Source: Amycolatopsis lurida (GTDB lineage: Bacteria > Actinomycetota > Actinomycetes > Mycobacteriales > Pseudonocardiaceae). From it: a DNA stretch of 64,000 bases. The notes under the pieces are model-generated. The model saw only the letters and a list, made by a program, of their open reading frames with translations. It searched no databases and was not told the origin of the DNA. Shown one piece after another: positions 16,588 to 25,572 of the stretch. The first letter of the stretch is position 1, and each line of letters begins with the position of its first letter. The position numbers and the translations under genes were made by a program. Location: the NCBI RefSeq assembly GCF_900105055.1, contig NZ_FNTA01000004.1, positions 3,131,501 to 3,195,500 on the forward strand, read 5' to 3'.

Positions 16588-17583
16588 ATGGGTTTGTTCA
16601 CCGTTCCCGAAGCCCGCGCCGAACTCGCCCGGCTACGCCCCGTGCTCGACGAACTGGTCCGGCTCCGCGCCGACGCGGCCGAACTCGCCGCGTCCCTGCG
16701 CCCCGGCGGCCGCGAAACCTCGCTCGGCGGGATGCCGGAGTGGAAGGCCGCGCAGGCCCGGCTGGACGACCTGATGACCACCGTCCAGCGGACGGGTGCC
16801 GAACTGAAGGGTTTCGCCCCGCTCCTGATCGACTTCCCCGCCGAACTCGACGGCGCCGACGTCCTGCTCTGCTGGCTCGAAGGTGATGCGGAGCTGTCCT
16901 GGTATCACCGCGCCGACCTGGGTTTCGCCGGTCGCCGCCGTCTCCCGGATAAGGTCGCGGTCGTGACCGAGGAGATCGCGGCCGGGTTGTTCGACGGCAT
17001 CGCCGCCCGCTACGACGAAGACACCTTTCACGGCTTGGTCGCCGACGCGCTCGTCGACGGCCTCGGCTGCACGGCACCAGAGCGCGTTCTCGACGTCGCG
17101 ACGGGGACCGGTGTGGCCGCGTTCGCCGCGCTGCGCCTGGAGCCGGGCGAAGTGCTCGCGATCGACATCTCGCCGGGCATGATCGGCCAGGCCGAGGCGA
17201 AGGCGGCGACGCACGATCCCGGGAAACGCATCACCTGGCAGGTCGCTTCCGCGGTTCCGTCGCCGGTGGAGGACGAGGGCGCGGACGCCGTGCTGTGCGC
17301 GTCTTCGCTGCACTTCCTCGGCGCGGCCGCGCTCCGCGACTGGCTGCGGGCGCTGCGCCCGGGCGGCAGGGTGGGTTTCAGCCTGCCTCTCGCGTCGGCG
17401 TTCCGGCCGTCGGAGGCGTTCGCCGCCATCGTCCCCACCGACCTGAAGCTGCCGGAAACCGAGGACGACGCGGCCGAGCTGGCCTCCGAAGCCGGCTTCA
17501 CCGACGTGACCGTGAAACGCCTCGACGTCGAGACCGAGGATCGGGTCCGGTCGGTGTTCGTGGTGCACGCGACCAGGCCCTGA
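16588..17583 (+). CDS. DUF2203 domain fused to a class I methyltransferase
   Basis: 331 aa. Residues 1-120 match DUF2203: FTVPEARAELARLRPVLDEL, LGGMPEWKAAQARL, then LIDFPAELDG..VLLCWLEG and LSWYHRADLGFAGRR. Residues about 135-330 are a SAM-dependent methyltransferase with motif I VLDVATGTG (167-175), motif II LAIDISPGM and a typical Gly-rich LRPGGR. DUF2203 is usually a stand-alone protein. It starts 21 bp after paralogue B on the same strand. No frameshift separates the domains; substrate unknown. Confidence 0.85.
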   Translation: MGLFTVPEARAELARLRPVLDELVRLRADAAELAASLRPGGRETSLGGMPEWKAAQARLDDLMTTVQRTGAELKGFAPLLIDFPAELDGADVLLCWLEGDAELSWYHRADLGFAGRRRLPDKVAVVTEEIAAGLFDGIAARYDEDTFHGLVADALVDGLGCTAPERVLDVATGTGVAAFAALRLEPGEVLAIDISPGMIGQAEAKAATHDPGKRITWQVASAVPSPVEDEGADAVLCASSLHFLGAAALRDWLRALRPGGRVGFSLPLASAFRPSEAFAAIVPTDLKLPETEDDAAELASEAGFTDVTVKRLDVETEDRVRSVFVVHATRP

Positions 17584-17586
17584 CGC

Positions 17587-18441
17587 CTACAGCGGTGCGA
17601 AGAACGGCACGCACTTCGGCGCGGGAGCGTTCTCCGGATCGAGCGCCTTGAGGATCAGACTCGTCACGTTCGGGTCGATCGCCTGGCTCAAGTGCCCGGA
17701 AACGTCGGCGCCGCAACGGTCCTGCAGCACGATGTCGGTCGCGCCCGGCTCGTCCAGCACGCCGCTGGTGTACGGCGTGACCACTCGATCGTGGCGGCTG
17801 ACGATGCTCGTGTAGGTCGGCCCCGGCACGGTCACGCCGTCGCGGGCGAGGTCGTCGAGGAACTCGGACGGCGCCAGGTATTCGCGGCACGCCCCGCACA
17901 CGCCGTCGGCGAGGAGATCGATCCCGGGCAGCGACAGCACGGCCTTGGCCAGCTCGGAAAAGCCGTTGAGCGACGTGCCTTTGAAGTTCGAGCCGAAGCC
18001 GACGAAATGCTTCACCTTCTCCGCGCCGCCCTCGAATTTGAGGTAGTACGCGGGCATCGTCGTGCCCTCGGAATGCCCGACGATGTCGACCTTGTCCGCG
18101 CCGGTGCTCGCCCGCACGCGGTCGACGAACGCGCCGAGTTCGACGGCGCTCTTCCGCATGGAAGCGAGCCCGCCGAACAACTGTCCACCCAGGACGGTGG
18201 CGCCGTAGGTCAGCGAATAGACGCAGTAACCGGCGTCCTTGAGCTTCGGCGCGTGGTGGAACCAGTTGGTCGTCGCGTTGCCGCCGAGGCCGTGCACCAG
18301 CACCACGGGCTCGGGATGGCTCGCACTCGGCCGGCACGACCAGTCGTTCCAGCCGCTGGACGGCGCCGCGTTCGCCGCCGCCGGGACGGCGATCGTGAAC
18401 GTCAAGGCCGCGATCAGCGTGGTGAGGATCCGAGCCCGCAT
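17587..18441 (-). CDS. Secreted class-2-type lipase/esterase
   Basis: 284 aa alpha/beta hydrolase. Signal peptide (1-26), then the oxyanion motif VVLVHGLGG, nucleophile Ser124 in GHSEG, Asp218 in SRHDRVVTP and His250 in SGHLSQ. Six cysteines suggest the three disulfides common in exported actinobacterial lipases of the LipA/EstA type. The nucleophile elbow has Glu where GHSQGG is more common. ATG start; convergent with the DUF2203 fusion gene (3-bp gap between stops). Substrate chain length cannot be judged. Confidence 0.88.
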   Translation of the reverse strand: MRARILTTLIAALTFTIAVPAAANAAPSSGWNDWSCRPSASHPEPVVLVHGLGGNATTNWFHHAPKLKDAGYCVYSLTYGATVLGGQLFGGLASMRKSAVELGAFVDRVRASTGADKVDIVGHSEGTTMPAYYLKFEGGAEKVKHFVGFGSNFKGTSLNGFSELAKAVLSLPGIDLLADGVCGACREYLAPSEFLDDLARDGVTVPGPTYTSIVSRHDRVVTPYTSGVLDEPGATDIVLQDRCGADVSGHLSQAIDPNVTSLILKALDPENAPAPKCVPFFAPL

Positions 18442-18549
18442 ACCCGCCTCCGGTTACTCGTCAGTATGTGATGCGAGTCATCATGCGTCACAAATCCACG
18501 ACCGGAACCAGGAGAGAGACCAGACTTGTCGACCGGTTCTTGTGATGGA

Positions 18550-19053
18550 TCACAAGGGCAGCAGCACTCGCCGCTCGATCGGGCTGGACATGACGATCGA
18601 CGTCGTCGTGGCGCCCAGCACGGAAAGGTCCTCCAGCAGCTCTTCCAGATGACCGGTGTCGCGCACGGCGATCTTCAGGATCCAGCAATCCTCGCCCACC
18701 ACGTGGTGGAGTTCGAGGATCTCCGGCCGGTCCATGATCTTCCGCGTGCGCGGGTGCCGGACGGTGAATCCGCTGTGCGGCGCCATCCGCACGAACGCCC
18801 GCAACCCCAGGCCGACCCCGGTGGGCGAAACGAGCGCCGCGTAGCCGGTGATCGTGCCGTCGGCTTCGAGCCGCTTGACGCGCTCGCCGACAGCGGCGGG
18901 GCTCAGCGAAACACGCCGCCCGAGCTCGCTCAGGGTGATGCGGCCTTCCTCCTGGAGGAGTTCGAGGAGTCGCCGGTCGATCACGTCCAGTGAACTTTCA
19001 GTGAAACCGCGATTGGGCCGAGGTTCTTTCAGCGATTCCGCCATTTCACCCAT
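18550..19053 (-). CDS. Lrp/AsnC-family transcriptional regulator
   Basis: 167 aa. N-terminal AsnC-type HTH (IDRRLLELLQEEGRITLSEL then LSPAAVGERVKRLEADG) and a C-terminal RAM domain (VVGEDCWILKIAVRDTGHL). The divergent neighbour is an epimerase gene and the pair may form a regulator-target unit. ATG 19053 is preceded by AAGGGGAG at short spacing; ATG 19044 is an alternative. The effector amino acid is unknown. Confidence 0.9.
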   Translation of the reverse strand: MGEMAESLKEPRPNRGFTESSLDVIDRRLLELLQEEGRITLSELGRRVSLSPAAVGERVKRLEADGTITGYAALVSPTGVGLGLRAFVRMAPHSGFTVRHPRTRKIMDRPEILELHHVVGEDCWILKIAVRDTGHLEELLEDLSVLGATTTSIVMSSPIERRVLLPL

Positions 19054-19099
19054 GTTCTCCCCTTCAATCATCGGGATCGCCACCGTAACACTGGTGGAC

Positions 19100-19939
19100 A
19101 TGAAGAAAGTGCTCGTTCTCGGCGGAAGCCGGTACTTCGGCCGCGGGGTGGTCGAGCGGCTGCGTGACGCCGGCGCGGACGTCACCGTCCTCAACCGCGG
19201 ATCCGCGCCTGCTCCCGGCGGCGTCGCACACCTGATCGCCGATCGCGACGACGAAGCCGGCCTGAAGGCCGCACTGGGTTCCCGTTCCTTCGACGTCGTT
19301 CTCGACCAGATCTGCTACACGCCGGTCCAGGCGGAGATCGCGCGCCGTGTGCTCCGCACGGAGCGCTACGTCATGACGTCCACGATCGAGGTCTACGACC
19401 AGGTGCGGGCGGAGACGCCGATAACCGAATCGCTGGTCTCCCCCGTGCCGGTCGACCTCGGGGCGGCGTCGTACGACTACGGCGAAGGCAAGCGCCAGGC
19501 CGAGACGGTCTTCGCGGCGGGAGACACGCCGTTCGCTTCGGTGCGCGTCGCGCACGTCCTCGGCGGCGAGGATTTCACCGGGCGGCTGCGCCATTACGTC
19601 GAACGACTGGACGCGGGGGACGCCGTGGACATCCACGCGGAACCGCGCCCGTCGACGTTCATCCACGCGAGGGAGATCGCGAACTTCCTGGCCTGGGCCA
19701 CGCGCGCGGACTTCACCGGCCCGGTCAACGCGGGTTCGCACGGCGAACTGTCGGTGCTCGATCTCGCCGCCGCCATCAGTACGAGGCCCCGGTTCCGGAT
19801 CGTCGAGCGAGACGCCTCGCCGTTCTCCTTCGACCGATACGCCGTTCTGGACACCTCTCGCGCGGCCGGCCTCGGCTTCTCCTTCTCCTCCACCACCGCT
19901 TGGCTCGGCGAAGCCATCGAAGACGCCAGAAGGGCATGA
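19100..19939 (+). CDS. NAD-dependent epimerase/reductase family protein
   Basis: 279 aa extended short-chain dehydrogenase. N-terminal nucleotide-binding motif LGGSRYFGRG; YDYGEGKRQAE contains the YxxxK-type catalytic pair. A conserved PSTFIHARE segment fits the family. TAACAC upstream could be a -10 box, implying an almost leaderless mRNA. It overlaps the next gene by ATGA, so the two are translationally coupled. The sugar or other substrate is unknown. Confidence 0.87.
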   Translation: MKKVLVLGGSRYFGRGVVERLRDAGADVTVLNRGSAPAPGGVAHLIADRDDEAGLKAALGSRSFDVVLDQICYTPVQAEIARRVLRTERYVMTSTIEVYDQVRAETPITESLVSPVPVDLGAASYDYGEGKRQAETVFAAGDTPFASVRVAHVLGGEDFTGRLRHYVERLDAGDAVDIHAEPRPSTFIHAREIANFLAWATRADFTGPVNAGSHGELSVLDLAAAISTRPRFRIVERDASPFSFDRYAVLDTSRAAGLGFSFSSTTAWLGEAIEDARRA

Positions 19940-20769
19940 CCCCCATGCGTTACCGCACTATCGGAGACATCGAAGTGAGCGCGATCGGGCTGGGCGCGAT
20001 GCCGCTGTCGATCGAGGGCCGTCCGGATCGGGACCGCGCGATCGCCACCATCCACGCCGCGCTCGACGCCGGTGTCACGCTGATCGACACGGCCGACTCC
20101 TACCACTGGCACGCGGGCGAAATCGGGCACAACGAGGAGCTGATCGCCGAAGCACTCTCCGTCCACAGTGGAGCGGACGCGGTGCTCGTCGCGACCAAGG
20201 GCGGTCGCGGCCGTCCCGGTGACGGTTCGTGGACCGTCACCGGAACTCCCGCGCACCTCAGGAATGCCTGCGAGGGCTCGCTGAAACGGCTCGGCGTCGA
20301 CGCCATCGGGCTCTACCAGCTGCACAAGCCCGACGAGAACGTTCCGTGGGCGGAGTCCGTCGGTGCGATCAAGGAACTGGCCGACGAAGGCAAGATCCGC
20401 CTCGCCGGGATCTCCAACGTCTCCCGCGCGCAGATCCTCGAAGCGCGCGACATCCTCGGTGAGATCCTGGTTTCGGTGCAGAACGAGCACGCGCCCGCTC
20501 AGCTCGCGCACGAGCCGGAACTGGCCCTGTGCACCGAACTCGGTCTCGCCTACCTGCCATGGGGCCCGCTTCGCGGCATCGACGGGGAATTCCTTGCCGT
20601 GGCCGAAGAACTCGGCGTCAGCCCGCAACGGGTGTGCCTGGCCTGGCTCCTCGCGAAATCGCCGTCGATGATCGCGATCCCCGGCTCGACGAGGCCCGCG
20701 ACCATCCGCGATTCGGCGGCCGCGGCCGATCTGGTACTCACCGCCGAAACGCTGGCCCGCTTGCCGTGA
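19936..20769 (+). CDS. Aldo/keto reductase
   Basis: 277 aa NADPH-dependent TIM-barrel oxidoreductase. The tetrad is visible: Asp and Tyr in DTADSYHW, Lys in VATKGG, His in YQLHKPD. The cofactor-binding end IAIPGSTRPATIRD is typical. ATG 19936 overlaps the stop of the epimerase gene (ATGA) and has GAAGG upstream; ATG 19945 is less likely. The pair probably processes related carbonyl or sugar substrates. The stop abuts the convergent exporter gene. Confidence 0.93.
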   Translation: MTPMRYRTIGDIEVSAIGLGAMPLSIEGRPDRDRAIATIHAALDAGVTLIDTADSYHWHAGEIGHNEELIAEALSVHSGADAVLVATKGGRGRPGDGSWTVTGTPAHLRNACEGSLKRLGVDAIGLYQLHKPDENVPWAESVGAIKELADEGKIRLAGISNVSRAQILEARDILGEILVSVQNEHAPAQLAHEPELALCTELGLAYLPWGPLRGIDGEFLAVAEELGVSPQRVCLAWLLAKSPSMIAIPGSTRPATIRDSAAAADLVLTAETLARLP

Positions 20770-21384
20770 TCAGGCGCCGGCCACCAGCGCCACGCCAAGG
20801 CCGATCATCGTCGCGGCGACCAGACCGTCCAGCACCCGCCACGACGACGGCTTGCGGAAGAACCCGCTGAGCAGCCGCGCGCCGAATCCGAGCGCGAGGA
20901 ACCAGAGCACGCTGGCCGACACGGCGCCCACGCCGAACGCCCACCGGTCGCTGCCGTGTCCGGCCGCGATGGCGCCGAGCAGAAGGAGGGTGTCGAGATA
21001 GACGTGCGGATTCAGCCAGGTGATCGCCAGCGTGGTCAGCACGATGCGGCGCAACGATCCGCCGGTTTCCGGGCCGCCGGTCTCCAGCTTCGACGGCTTG
21101 AACGCGCGCCGGGCGGCGAGGGCGCCGTAGCAAAGCAGGAAGGCGCCGCCGACCAGCGCGACGATGGTCAGCGCTTCGGGTGACGTCCCGACCAGCGCGC
21201 CGACCCCGCCGACGCCGAGGCTGACCAGGATGGCGTCGGAGAAGATGCAGATCAGCACCACGACGAGCACGGCTTCGCGCCGGATGCCCTGGCGCAGCAC
21301 GAAGGCGTTCTGCGCGCCGATCGCGACGATGAGGGCCATGGTGGCGCCGAACCCGGCGACCGCGCTGAACAGAACGTCTCCCAT
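20770..21384 (-). CDS. LysE/ArgO-family amino-acid exporter
   Basis: 204 aa, six hydrophobic segments. LysE hallmarks are GAQNAFVLRQGI near the N-terminus and TWLNPHVYLDTLLLLG in the middle. It exports basic amino acids (Lys/Arg). Divergent from a LysR-type regulator of the LysG/ArgP group, the classical arrangement in which the regulator activates the exporter when its amino acid accumulates. ATG start. Confidence 0.93.
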   Translation of the reverse strand: MGDVLFSAVAGFGATMALIVAIGAQNAFVLRQGIRREAVLVVVLICIFSDAILVSLGVGGVGALVGTSPEALTIVALVGGAFLLCYGALAARRAFKPSKLETGGPETGGSLRRIVLTTLAITWLNPHVYLDTLLLLGAIAAGHGSDRWAFGVGAVSASVLWFLALGFGARLLSGFFRKPSSWRVLDGLVAATMIGLGVALVAGA

Positions 21385-21429
21385 ACGACCAACACTAGGA
21401 AGCCGCTCGTCAACAGTACAGCTAAAGAT

Positions 21430-21441
21430 TCTTACGTAAGA
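21430..21441. promoter_or_regulatory. Palindrome between exporter and LysG-type regulator
   Basis: Perfect 12-bp palindrome TCTTACGTAAGA in a 66-bp divergent gap. It contains the T-N11-A signature expected of LysR-family sites and overlaps a TAAGAT -10-like box for the regulator gene. A likely LysG operator (inference from gene order). Confidence 0.65.
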
Positions 21442-21450
21442 TTAGCGTTC

Positions 21451-22329
21451 GTGATGACAGATCTGCCCCTCGACCTGGTCCGGACGCTGCTGGTGGTCGC
21501 CGACGAAGGCACGTTCGACGCGGCGGCGTCGGCACTGCGCGTGACCCCGTCGGCGATCAGCCAGCGCGTCAAGGCGCTCGAACAGCGCACCGGCCGGGTC
21601 CTGCTGATCCGCACGAAACCGGTGCGCCTGACCGAATCCGGGCAGGCGGTGGTGCGGTTCGGTCGTCAGATGGCGCTGCTGGAGGCGGACACCCGGGCCG
21701 AACTCGGCCTGACCACCGGTGACGAGCCGGTCCGGCTGACGATCGCGGTGAACGCCGATTCGCTGGCGACCTGGTTCCTGCCCGCCCTCACGAGGGTGCC
21801 GCCCGAGCAGAAGATCTGCTTCGAACTGCATCGCGAGGACCAGGACCACACCACGACCCTGCTGCGGGAGGGCCTGGTGATGGCCGCCGTGACGTCGTCA
21901 CCCGATCCGGTCGCGGGATGTTCGGTGCACCGGCTCGGGCACATGCGCTACCTCGCCGTCGTGAGCCCGGCGCTCGGCACGGACCTCGACCTCGCCGAAG
22001 CACCCGTCGTCGTCTTCGACCGCCGCGACGACCTGCAAGACCGCTTCGCCCGCGAGCGCGGCACGATCGCGAGCCGGCTGCGGCACTACGTCCCGTCGTC
22101 CGAAGGGTTCTTCGACGCCGTCGCGGCCGGGATGGGCTGGGGCATGGTGCCGCTCGCGCAGATCGGCGACCGGCTGCGCGACGGCAGTTTCGTCTGCCTC
22201 GACCCCGACCACCCGATCGACGTACCGCTGTTCTGGCAGCAGTGGAAACTCGACTCCCCCGCGCTGGCGGCGGTCTCGGCCGCCATCACCACGGCGGCCG
22301 CGGACCTGCTGGTCGACCCACAAGGATGA
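21451..22329 (+). CDS. LysR-family regulator of the LysG/ArgP type
   Basis: 292 aa. N-terminal HTH (TFDAAASALRVTPSAISQRVKALEQRTGRVLL) and a C-terminal ligand-binding domain with SADSLATWF-like ANADSLATWFLPAL and GMGWGMVPLAQI, features of the ArgP/LysG subgroup. GTG 21451 or ATG 21454 starts the protein, directly after a probable leaderless promoter. It most likely activates the divergent LysE-type exporter gene. Confidence 0.92.
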   Translation: MMTDLPLDLVRTLLVVADEGTFDAAASALRVTPSAISQRVKALEQRTGRVLLIRTKPVRLTESGQAVVRFGRQMALLEADTRAELGLTTGDEPVRLTIAVNADSLATWFLPALTRVPPEQKICFELHREDQDHTTTLLREGLVMAAVTSSPDPVAGCSVHRLGHMRYLAVVSPALGTDLDLAEAPVVVFDRRDDLQDRFARERGTIASRLRHYVPSSEGFFDAVAAGMGWGMVPLAQIGDRLRDGSFVCLDPDHPIDVPLFWQQWKLDSPALAAVSAAITTAAADLLVDPQG

Positions 22330-22367
22330 AGACGCGCGGATCGGCCCGGTCGTGAGATCCTGGGCGC

Positions 22368-22955
22368 ATGACGCGCGCATTGCACCTGGTCGGGGACGAG
22401 GAAGCGGACCGGCTGCTCACCGAAGACCCGTTCGCGCTGCTCGTCGGGATGCTCCTCGACCAGCAGTTCCCGATGGAACACGCGTTCCGCGGCCCGCAGA
22501 AGATCGCGGACCGGATGGACGGGTTCGACATCGGGAAGATCCACGCGATGGACACCGAAGCCTTCGTCGAGCTGTGCGTGATCCCGCCCGCGATCCACCG
22601 CTACGGCGCCTCGATGGCCCGCCGGGTGAAGGATCTCGCGCAGCACGTCGTCGAGGTCTACGAGGGAGACGCCTCTCGGATCTGGACCTCCGGACGCCCC
22701 AAGCCGGACGGCGCCGAAGTCCTCAAACGCCTCAAGGCGCTGCCCGGCTACGGCGACCAGAAGGCCGCGATCTTCCTCGCCTTGCTCGGCAAGCAGCTCG
22801 GCGTGCAGCCCAAGGGCTGGCGCGCGGCCGCGGGCGCGTACGGCGACCGCGGCTCGCGGCGCTCGATCGCCGACGTCACCAACGAGAAGACCCTCGGCGA
22901 GGTACGCGCGTTCAAGAAGGCGGCGAAGGCCGCCGCCAAGGCGCCTGCGAAGTAG
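22368..22955 (+). CDS. HhH-GPD base-excision DNA repair protein
   Basis: 195 aa. Matches the small actinobacterial HhH-GPD family: LVGMLLDQQFPMEHAF near the N-terminus and helix-hairpin-helix LKALPGYGDQKAAIFLALLGK. A basic Lys/Ala tail (FKKAAKAAAKAPAK) could contact DNA. Likely a glycosylase for damaged bases; no Fe-S cysteine cluster is present. ATG start. Convergent and abutting (stops adjacent at 22955/22956) with the GNAT gene. Confidence 0.88.
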   Translation: MTRALHLVGDEEADRLLTEDPFALLVGMLLDQQFPMEHAFRGPQKIADRMDGFDIGKIHAMDTEAFVELCVIPPAIHRYGASMARRVKDLAQHVVEVYEGDASRIWTSGRPKPDGAEVLKRLKALPGYGDQKAAIFLALLGKQLGVQPKGWRAAAGAYGDRGSRRSIADVTNEKTLGEVRAFKKAAKAAAKAPAK

Positions 22956-23522
22956 CTACTTCTTCCCGGCTCCCGGCCACGGCCCCGGCGTCTCGGCGGG
23001 CAATTCGGCCTGCTCGACCTCGGTGCGGAACAGCCGGAACCCACGGGCCTGGTAGTTCTTGAGCGCGGCGGGGCCGTCCGTGGTGCAGGTGTGGACCGTG
23101 ACGCGGCGCGTCGCCGTCTTGCCCGGCCAGCGCTCCGCGAGCGTCCACGCCTCCCGCAGCGCGACGGTCAGCAGGTGCCCGCCGAAGCCTTTGCCGACGA
23201 AGGACGACATCAGGCCGAAGTACGCGAGTTCCACTTCGCCGTCGACAGTGCCGTCGAGTTCGAAGTAGCCACACGGCGTCCCCTGCGCGTACGCCACCCA
23301 GGTCTCGACGCCCGGCCTGTCCAGCCACTCGACCCACTGCGCCCACGTCCAGCCGAGCCTGTCGATCCAGAACCAGTCGCCGCCGACGGCGGTGTAGAGG
23401 TAGCGGTTCAGTTCCGGGCTGACCAGCTCGGCGCGGGTGACCGTCACCGGAACGGACGGCGGTTTCGCCGCGCTCAGGTCGTCCGGTGAGGTCTGCTCGA
23501 GGTGCCAGGTCGTGATCTCCAT
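22956..23522 (-). CDS. GNAT-family N-acetyltransferase
   Basis: 188 aa. The acetyl-CoA pyrophosphate loop appears in FVGKGFGGHLL (motif A), with a typical C-terminal NYQARGFRLF. ATG start. The last gene of a three-gene minus-strand cluster that also contains a putative remnant-type acyltransferase and a spermidine-synthase-like protein. Substrate unknown. Confidence 0.88.
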   Translation of the reverse strand: MEITTWHLEQTSPDDLSAAKPPSVPVTVTRAELVSPELNRYLYTAVGGDWFWIDRLGWTWAQWVEWLDRPGVETWVAYAQGTPCGYFELDGTVDGEVELAYFGLMSSFVGKGFGGHLLTVALREAWTLAERWPGKTATRRVTVHTCTTDGPAALKNYQARGFRLFRTEVEQAELPAETPGPWPGAGKK

Positions 23523-23529
23523 GCGGCGA

Positions 23530-24084
23530 TCATTTCAGCCACACCCGCAGCGGCCCCAGAGCCGTGTAGCCATTGCGAAGGGCGGCGTCGAGATCCTCGC
23601 CGCGCTCGTAGCCGGTGATCGGCAAGCCGGGGAAGCTCGCCGCGACGGCCGAGGTCGCGCCGCGCCAGGCGTCGTCCAAGTCGCCTTGAGTGTACAAATT
23701 GGACAGTCCGGCGAAGCCGCCGTCCCGGTTGGCCGTCACTCCGGCGGCACCGCTCGACCACACGGCGACGGACGGGTCGTCGAAGGGGCCGGCGACCCGG
23801 GACCAGCCTGGTTCGAGTGGCACTTGCGCCGTACGAGTGATCCAGGTGGCCTCGAAGAGCACCTGGAACCCCGCCTGCGAAAGATCAAGGCAGGCGAACC
23901 TGTCCTTCACCGCGCAGCCCGGCGAAGTGTCGATCCCGTCCAGGACTTCGTCGGTCGTCGCGTCCGGGGTCAGGGTCATCGCGTCCGGATACAACGGCGG
24001 TGTCCGGCGGGCCGACTTCCAGACGCGGGCGGTGAAGGTGCCCGTCCGGCACACCGTGTCGCGCCAGCGGGCGTTGACCCGCAC
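23530..24084 (-). CDS. Unknown protein, GNAT-like C-terminus
   Basis: 184 aa. The central part DDPSVAVWSSGAAGVTANRD and the end LPITGYERGEDLDAALRNGY followed by LGPLRVWL resemble GNAT-fold proteins that have lost the acetyl-CoA loop (no clear Q/RxxGxG/A). I chose GTG 24084, 8 nt after the stop of the preceding gene; GTG 24111 overlapping it is also in frame. Probably cotranscribed with the neighbouring genes. Function not assignable. Confidence 0.65.
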   Translation of the reverse strand: MRVNARWRDTVCRTGTFTARVWKSARRTPPLYPDAMTLTPDATTDEVLDGIDTSPGCAVKDRFACLDLSQAGFQVLFEATWITRTAQVPLEPGWSRVAGPFDDPSVAVWSSGAAGVTANRDGGFAGLSNLYTQGDLDDAWRGATSAVAASFPGLPITGYERGEDLDAALRNGYTALGPLRVWLK

Positions 24085-24092
24085 GGCGTCCG

Positions 24093-24737
24093 CTACACCC
24101 GCGCGAACCACAGCACGTCCGGTTCTCCCTGCGGCACCGGGATCTTCAGCTCCCGCACCTCACCGAAGCGGGCCCGGAGCCGCTTCGCGAACGACGGCAC
24201 CGACTCGGCGCTCCACACCCCGAGCACGCCGCCGGGCCGCAGCCGTGCGGCGAGCATGTCGAGGCCTTCGTCCCGGTACAGCTTCGCGTTCCCGTCGCTG
24301 ACCGTCCATTCAGGACCGTTGTCGATGTCGAGGCACAGCGCGTCGAACCGTTCTTCCGTCCGGCGCAGCCACTTCACCAGATCGGCCTCGACGACGGTGA
24401 CCCGTTCGTCGGACAGGGCGTCGTCGTGGACGTCCCTGAGCGGACCCTGGCGATTCCAGCCGATGACGGCGGGCTCGCGCTCGACGACCACGACCTCGCC
24501 GACGCCGGGATGGTCCAGCGCGGCGCGCAGCGAATAGCCGACGCCGAGACCGCCGATCAGCATCCGCGCCTTGCCCGGCACCAGATCCGCCGCCACCGAT
24601 ACGAGCAACCGTTCGGATTCACCGTTCCGGGTGTCCATCAGGAAGACGCCGTTGGCGATGACCTCGAAGTCGTCCCCTGCCCGGCGGAGCACCAGTTCGC
24701 CGCTTTTCCCGGCGACTTTGTCGAGTACGTCGGTCAT
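24093..24737 (-). CDS. Spermidine-synthase-like methyltransferase-fold protein
   Basis: 214 aa. Rossmann-like fold with a motif I region MLIGGLGVGYSLRAALDHP, acidic VVVEREPAVIGWN, and DALCLDIDNGPEW in place of the aminopropyltransferase catalytic loop. It lacks the N-terminal tetramerisation domain of true spermidine synthases. The role is probably a SAM- or decarboxy-SAM-using transferase. ATG start; first gene of the cluster. Confidence 0.8.
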   Translation of the reverse strand: MTDVLDKVAGKSGELVLRRAGDDFEVIANGVFLMDTRNGESERLLVSVAADLVPGKARMLIGGLGVGYSLRAALDHPGVGEVVVVEREPAVIGWNRQGPLRDVHDDALSDERVTVVEADLVKWLRRTEERFDALCLDIDNGPEWTVSDGNAKLYRDEGLDMLAARLRPGGVLGVWSAESVPSFAKRLRARFGEVRELKIPVPQGEPDVLWFARV

Positions 24738-24759
24738 CCGGGCAGCTTATCGGCGACGG

Positions 24760-25278
24760 TCACAGCAAGCCCGCCAATTTGTACAAGACGAGGCTGCCGG
24801 CGACGGCGACGTTGAGACTCGCGCCGGTACCCACCATGGGGATTTCGACGACGGTGTCGAGAAGGTCGAGCGCATCCGGCGGAATGCCCTGCTGCTCATG
24901 GCCGAGTACGGCGATCGTCCGCCCTAGTGCGGCAGGAAGGTCGGCGAGACGCACGGCCTCGTCGGCGAGTTCGACGCCGACGATCGCCGTGCCCGCCGCC
25001 TTTTCCCGCTTCAACCAGCCCGGCGGATCGTGCACCCAGTGCACACAAGCCGGACGGCGCAACGTGTTCCCCCGGCGCAGCGCCTCGGGCACCCACGGAA
25101 ACCGCGGCACGGCGAGGCAGGCACCCACCGCGTCACAGGTTCGCAGAAGAGTGCCGAGATTCGCTCCGTGCAAGGGCCACAGCGGCGCGGCGACGAGATG
25201 CCCCCAACAGGAATGGGCTTTCCTTCTTCTGGCCGCACGCAGCTCGGAGGGCGTGCGGACCCGGATCGACGGGCTCAC
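24760..25278 (-). CDS. TrmH/SpoU-family RNA methyltransferase
   Basis: 172 aa SPOUT enzyme that 2'-O-methylates RNA. Motif 1 HGANLGTLLRTCDAVGA, motif 2 TIAVLGHEQQGIP, motif 3 IPMVGTGASLNVAVAGSLVL are all intact. It has no N-terminal RNA-binding extension, so it is a minimal catalytic form. I chose GTG 25278 (VSPSIRVRTPSEL); GTG 25341 in the same frame adds 21 unlikely residues. The gap of 22 bp to the upstream spermidine-synthase-like gene does not imply an operon, since that gene lies downstream in transcription. Confidence 0.85.
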   Translation of the reverse strand: MSPSIRVRTPSELRAARRRKAHSCWGHLVAAPLWPLHGANLGTLLRTCDAVGACLAVPRFPWVPEALRRGNTLRRPACVHWVHDPPGWLKREKAAGTAIVGVELADEAVRLADLPAALGRTIAVLGHEQQGIPPDALDLLDTVVEIPMVGTGASLNVAVAGSLVLYKLAGLL

Positions 25279-25380
25279 CGGACGTGAGGCGTCGCGCCTC
25301 CAAGGATTTCGAGGATCATGAGGACACTGTAGCGAGCTCACCCCGACGCTCCTAACCTTGAAGCGTCGGAGGTGATTCTC

Positions 25381-25569
25381 ATGCAGGCGACCGTCGGAGA
25401 CGAGATCCACGTGCACGGACGCACGGTGGGCTCGGCCGGACAACGCGGCGAGATCCTCGAGGTACGCGGCGAACACGGTGCCCCGCCGTATCTCGTCCGG
25501 TTCGCGGACGGACACGAAGGGCTGGTGTTCCCGGGCCCCGACTGCGAAGTCCAGTCGCGCGCCGAATAG
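25381..25569 (+). CDS. DUF1918 small protein
   Basis: 62 aa. The whole protein matches DUF1918: VGDEIHVHGRTVG, RGEILEVRGEHGAPPYLVRF and HEGLVFPGPDC. This is a small SH3-like beta fold common in actinobacteria with unknown function. GGAGG lies 8 nt upstream of ATG 25381. Convergent with the MFS gene (3-bp gap). Confidence 0.9.
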   Translation: MQATVGDEIHVHGRTVGSAGQRGEILEVRGEHGAPPYLVRFADGHEGLVFPGPDCEVQSRAE

Positions 25570-25572
25570 ACG

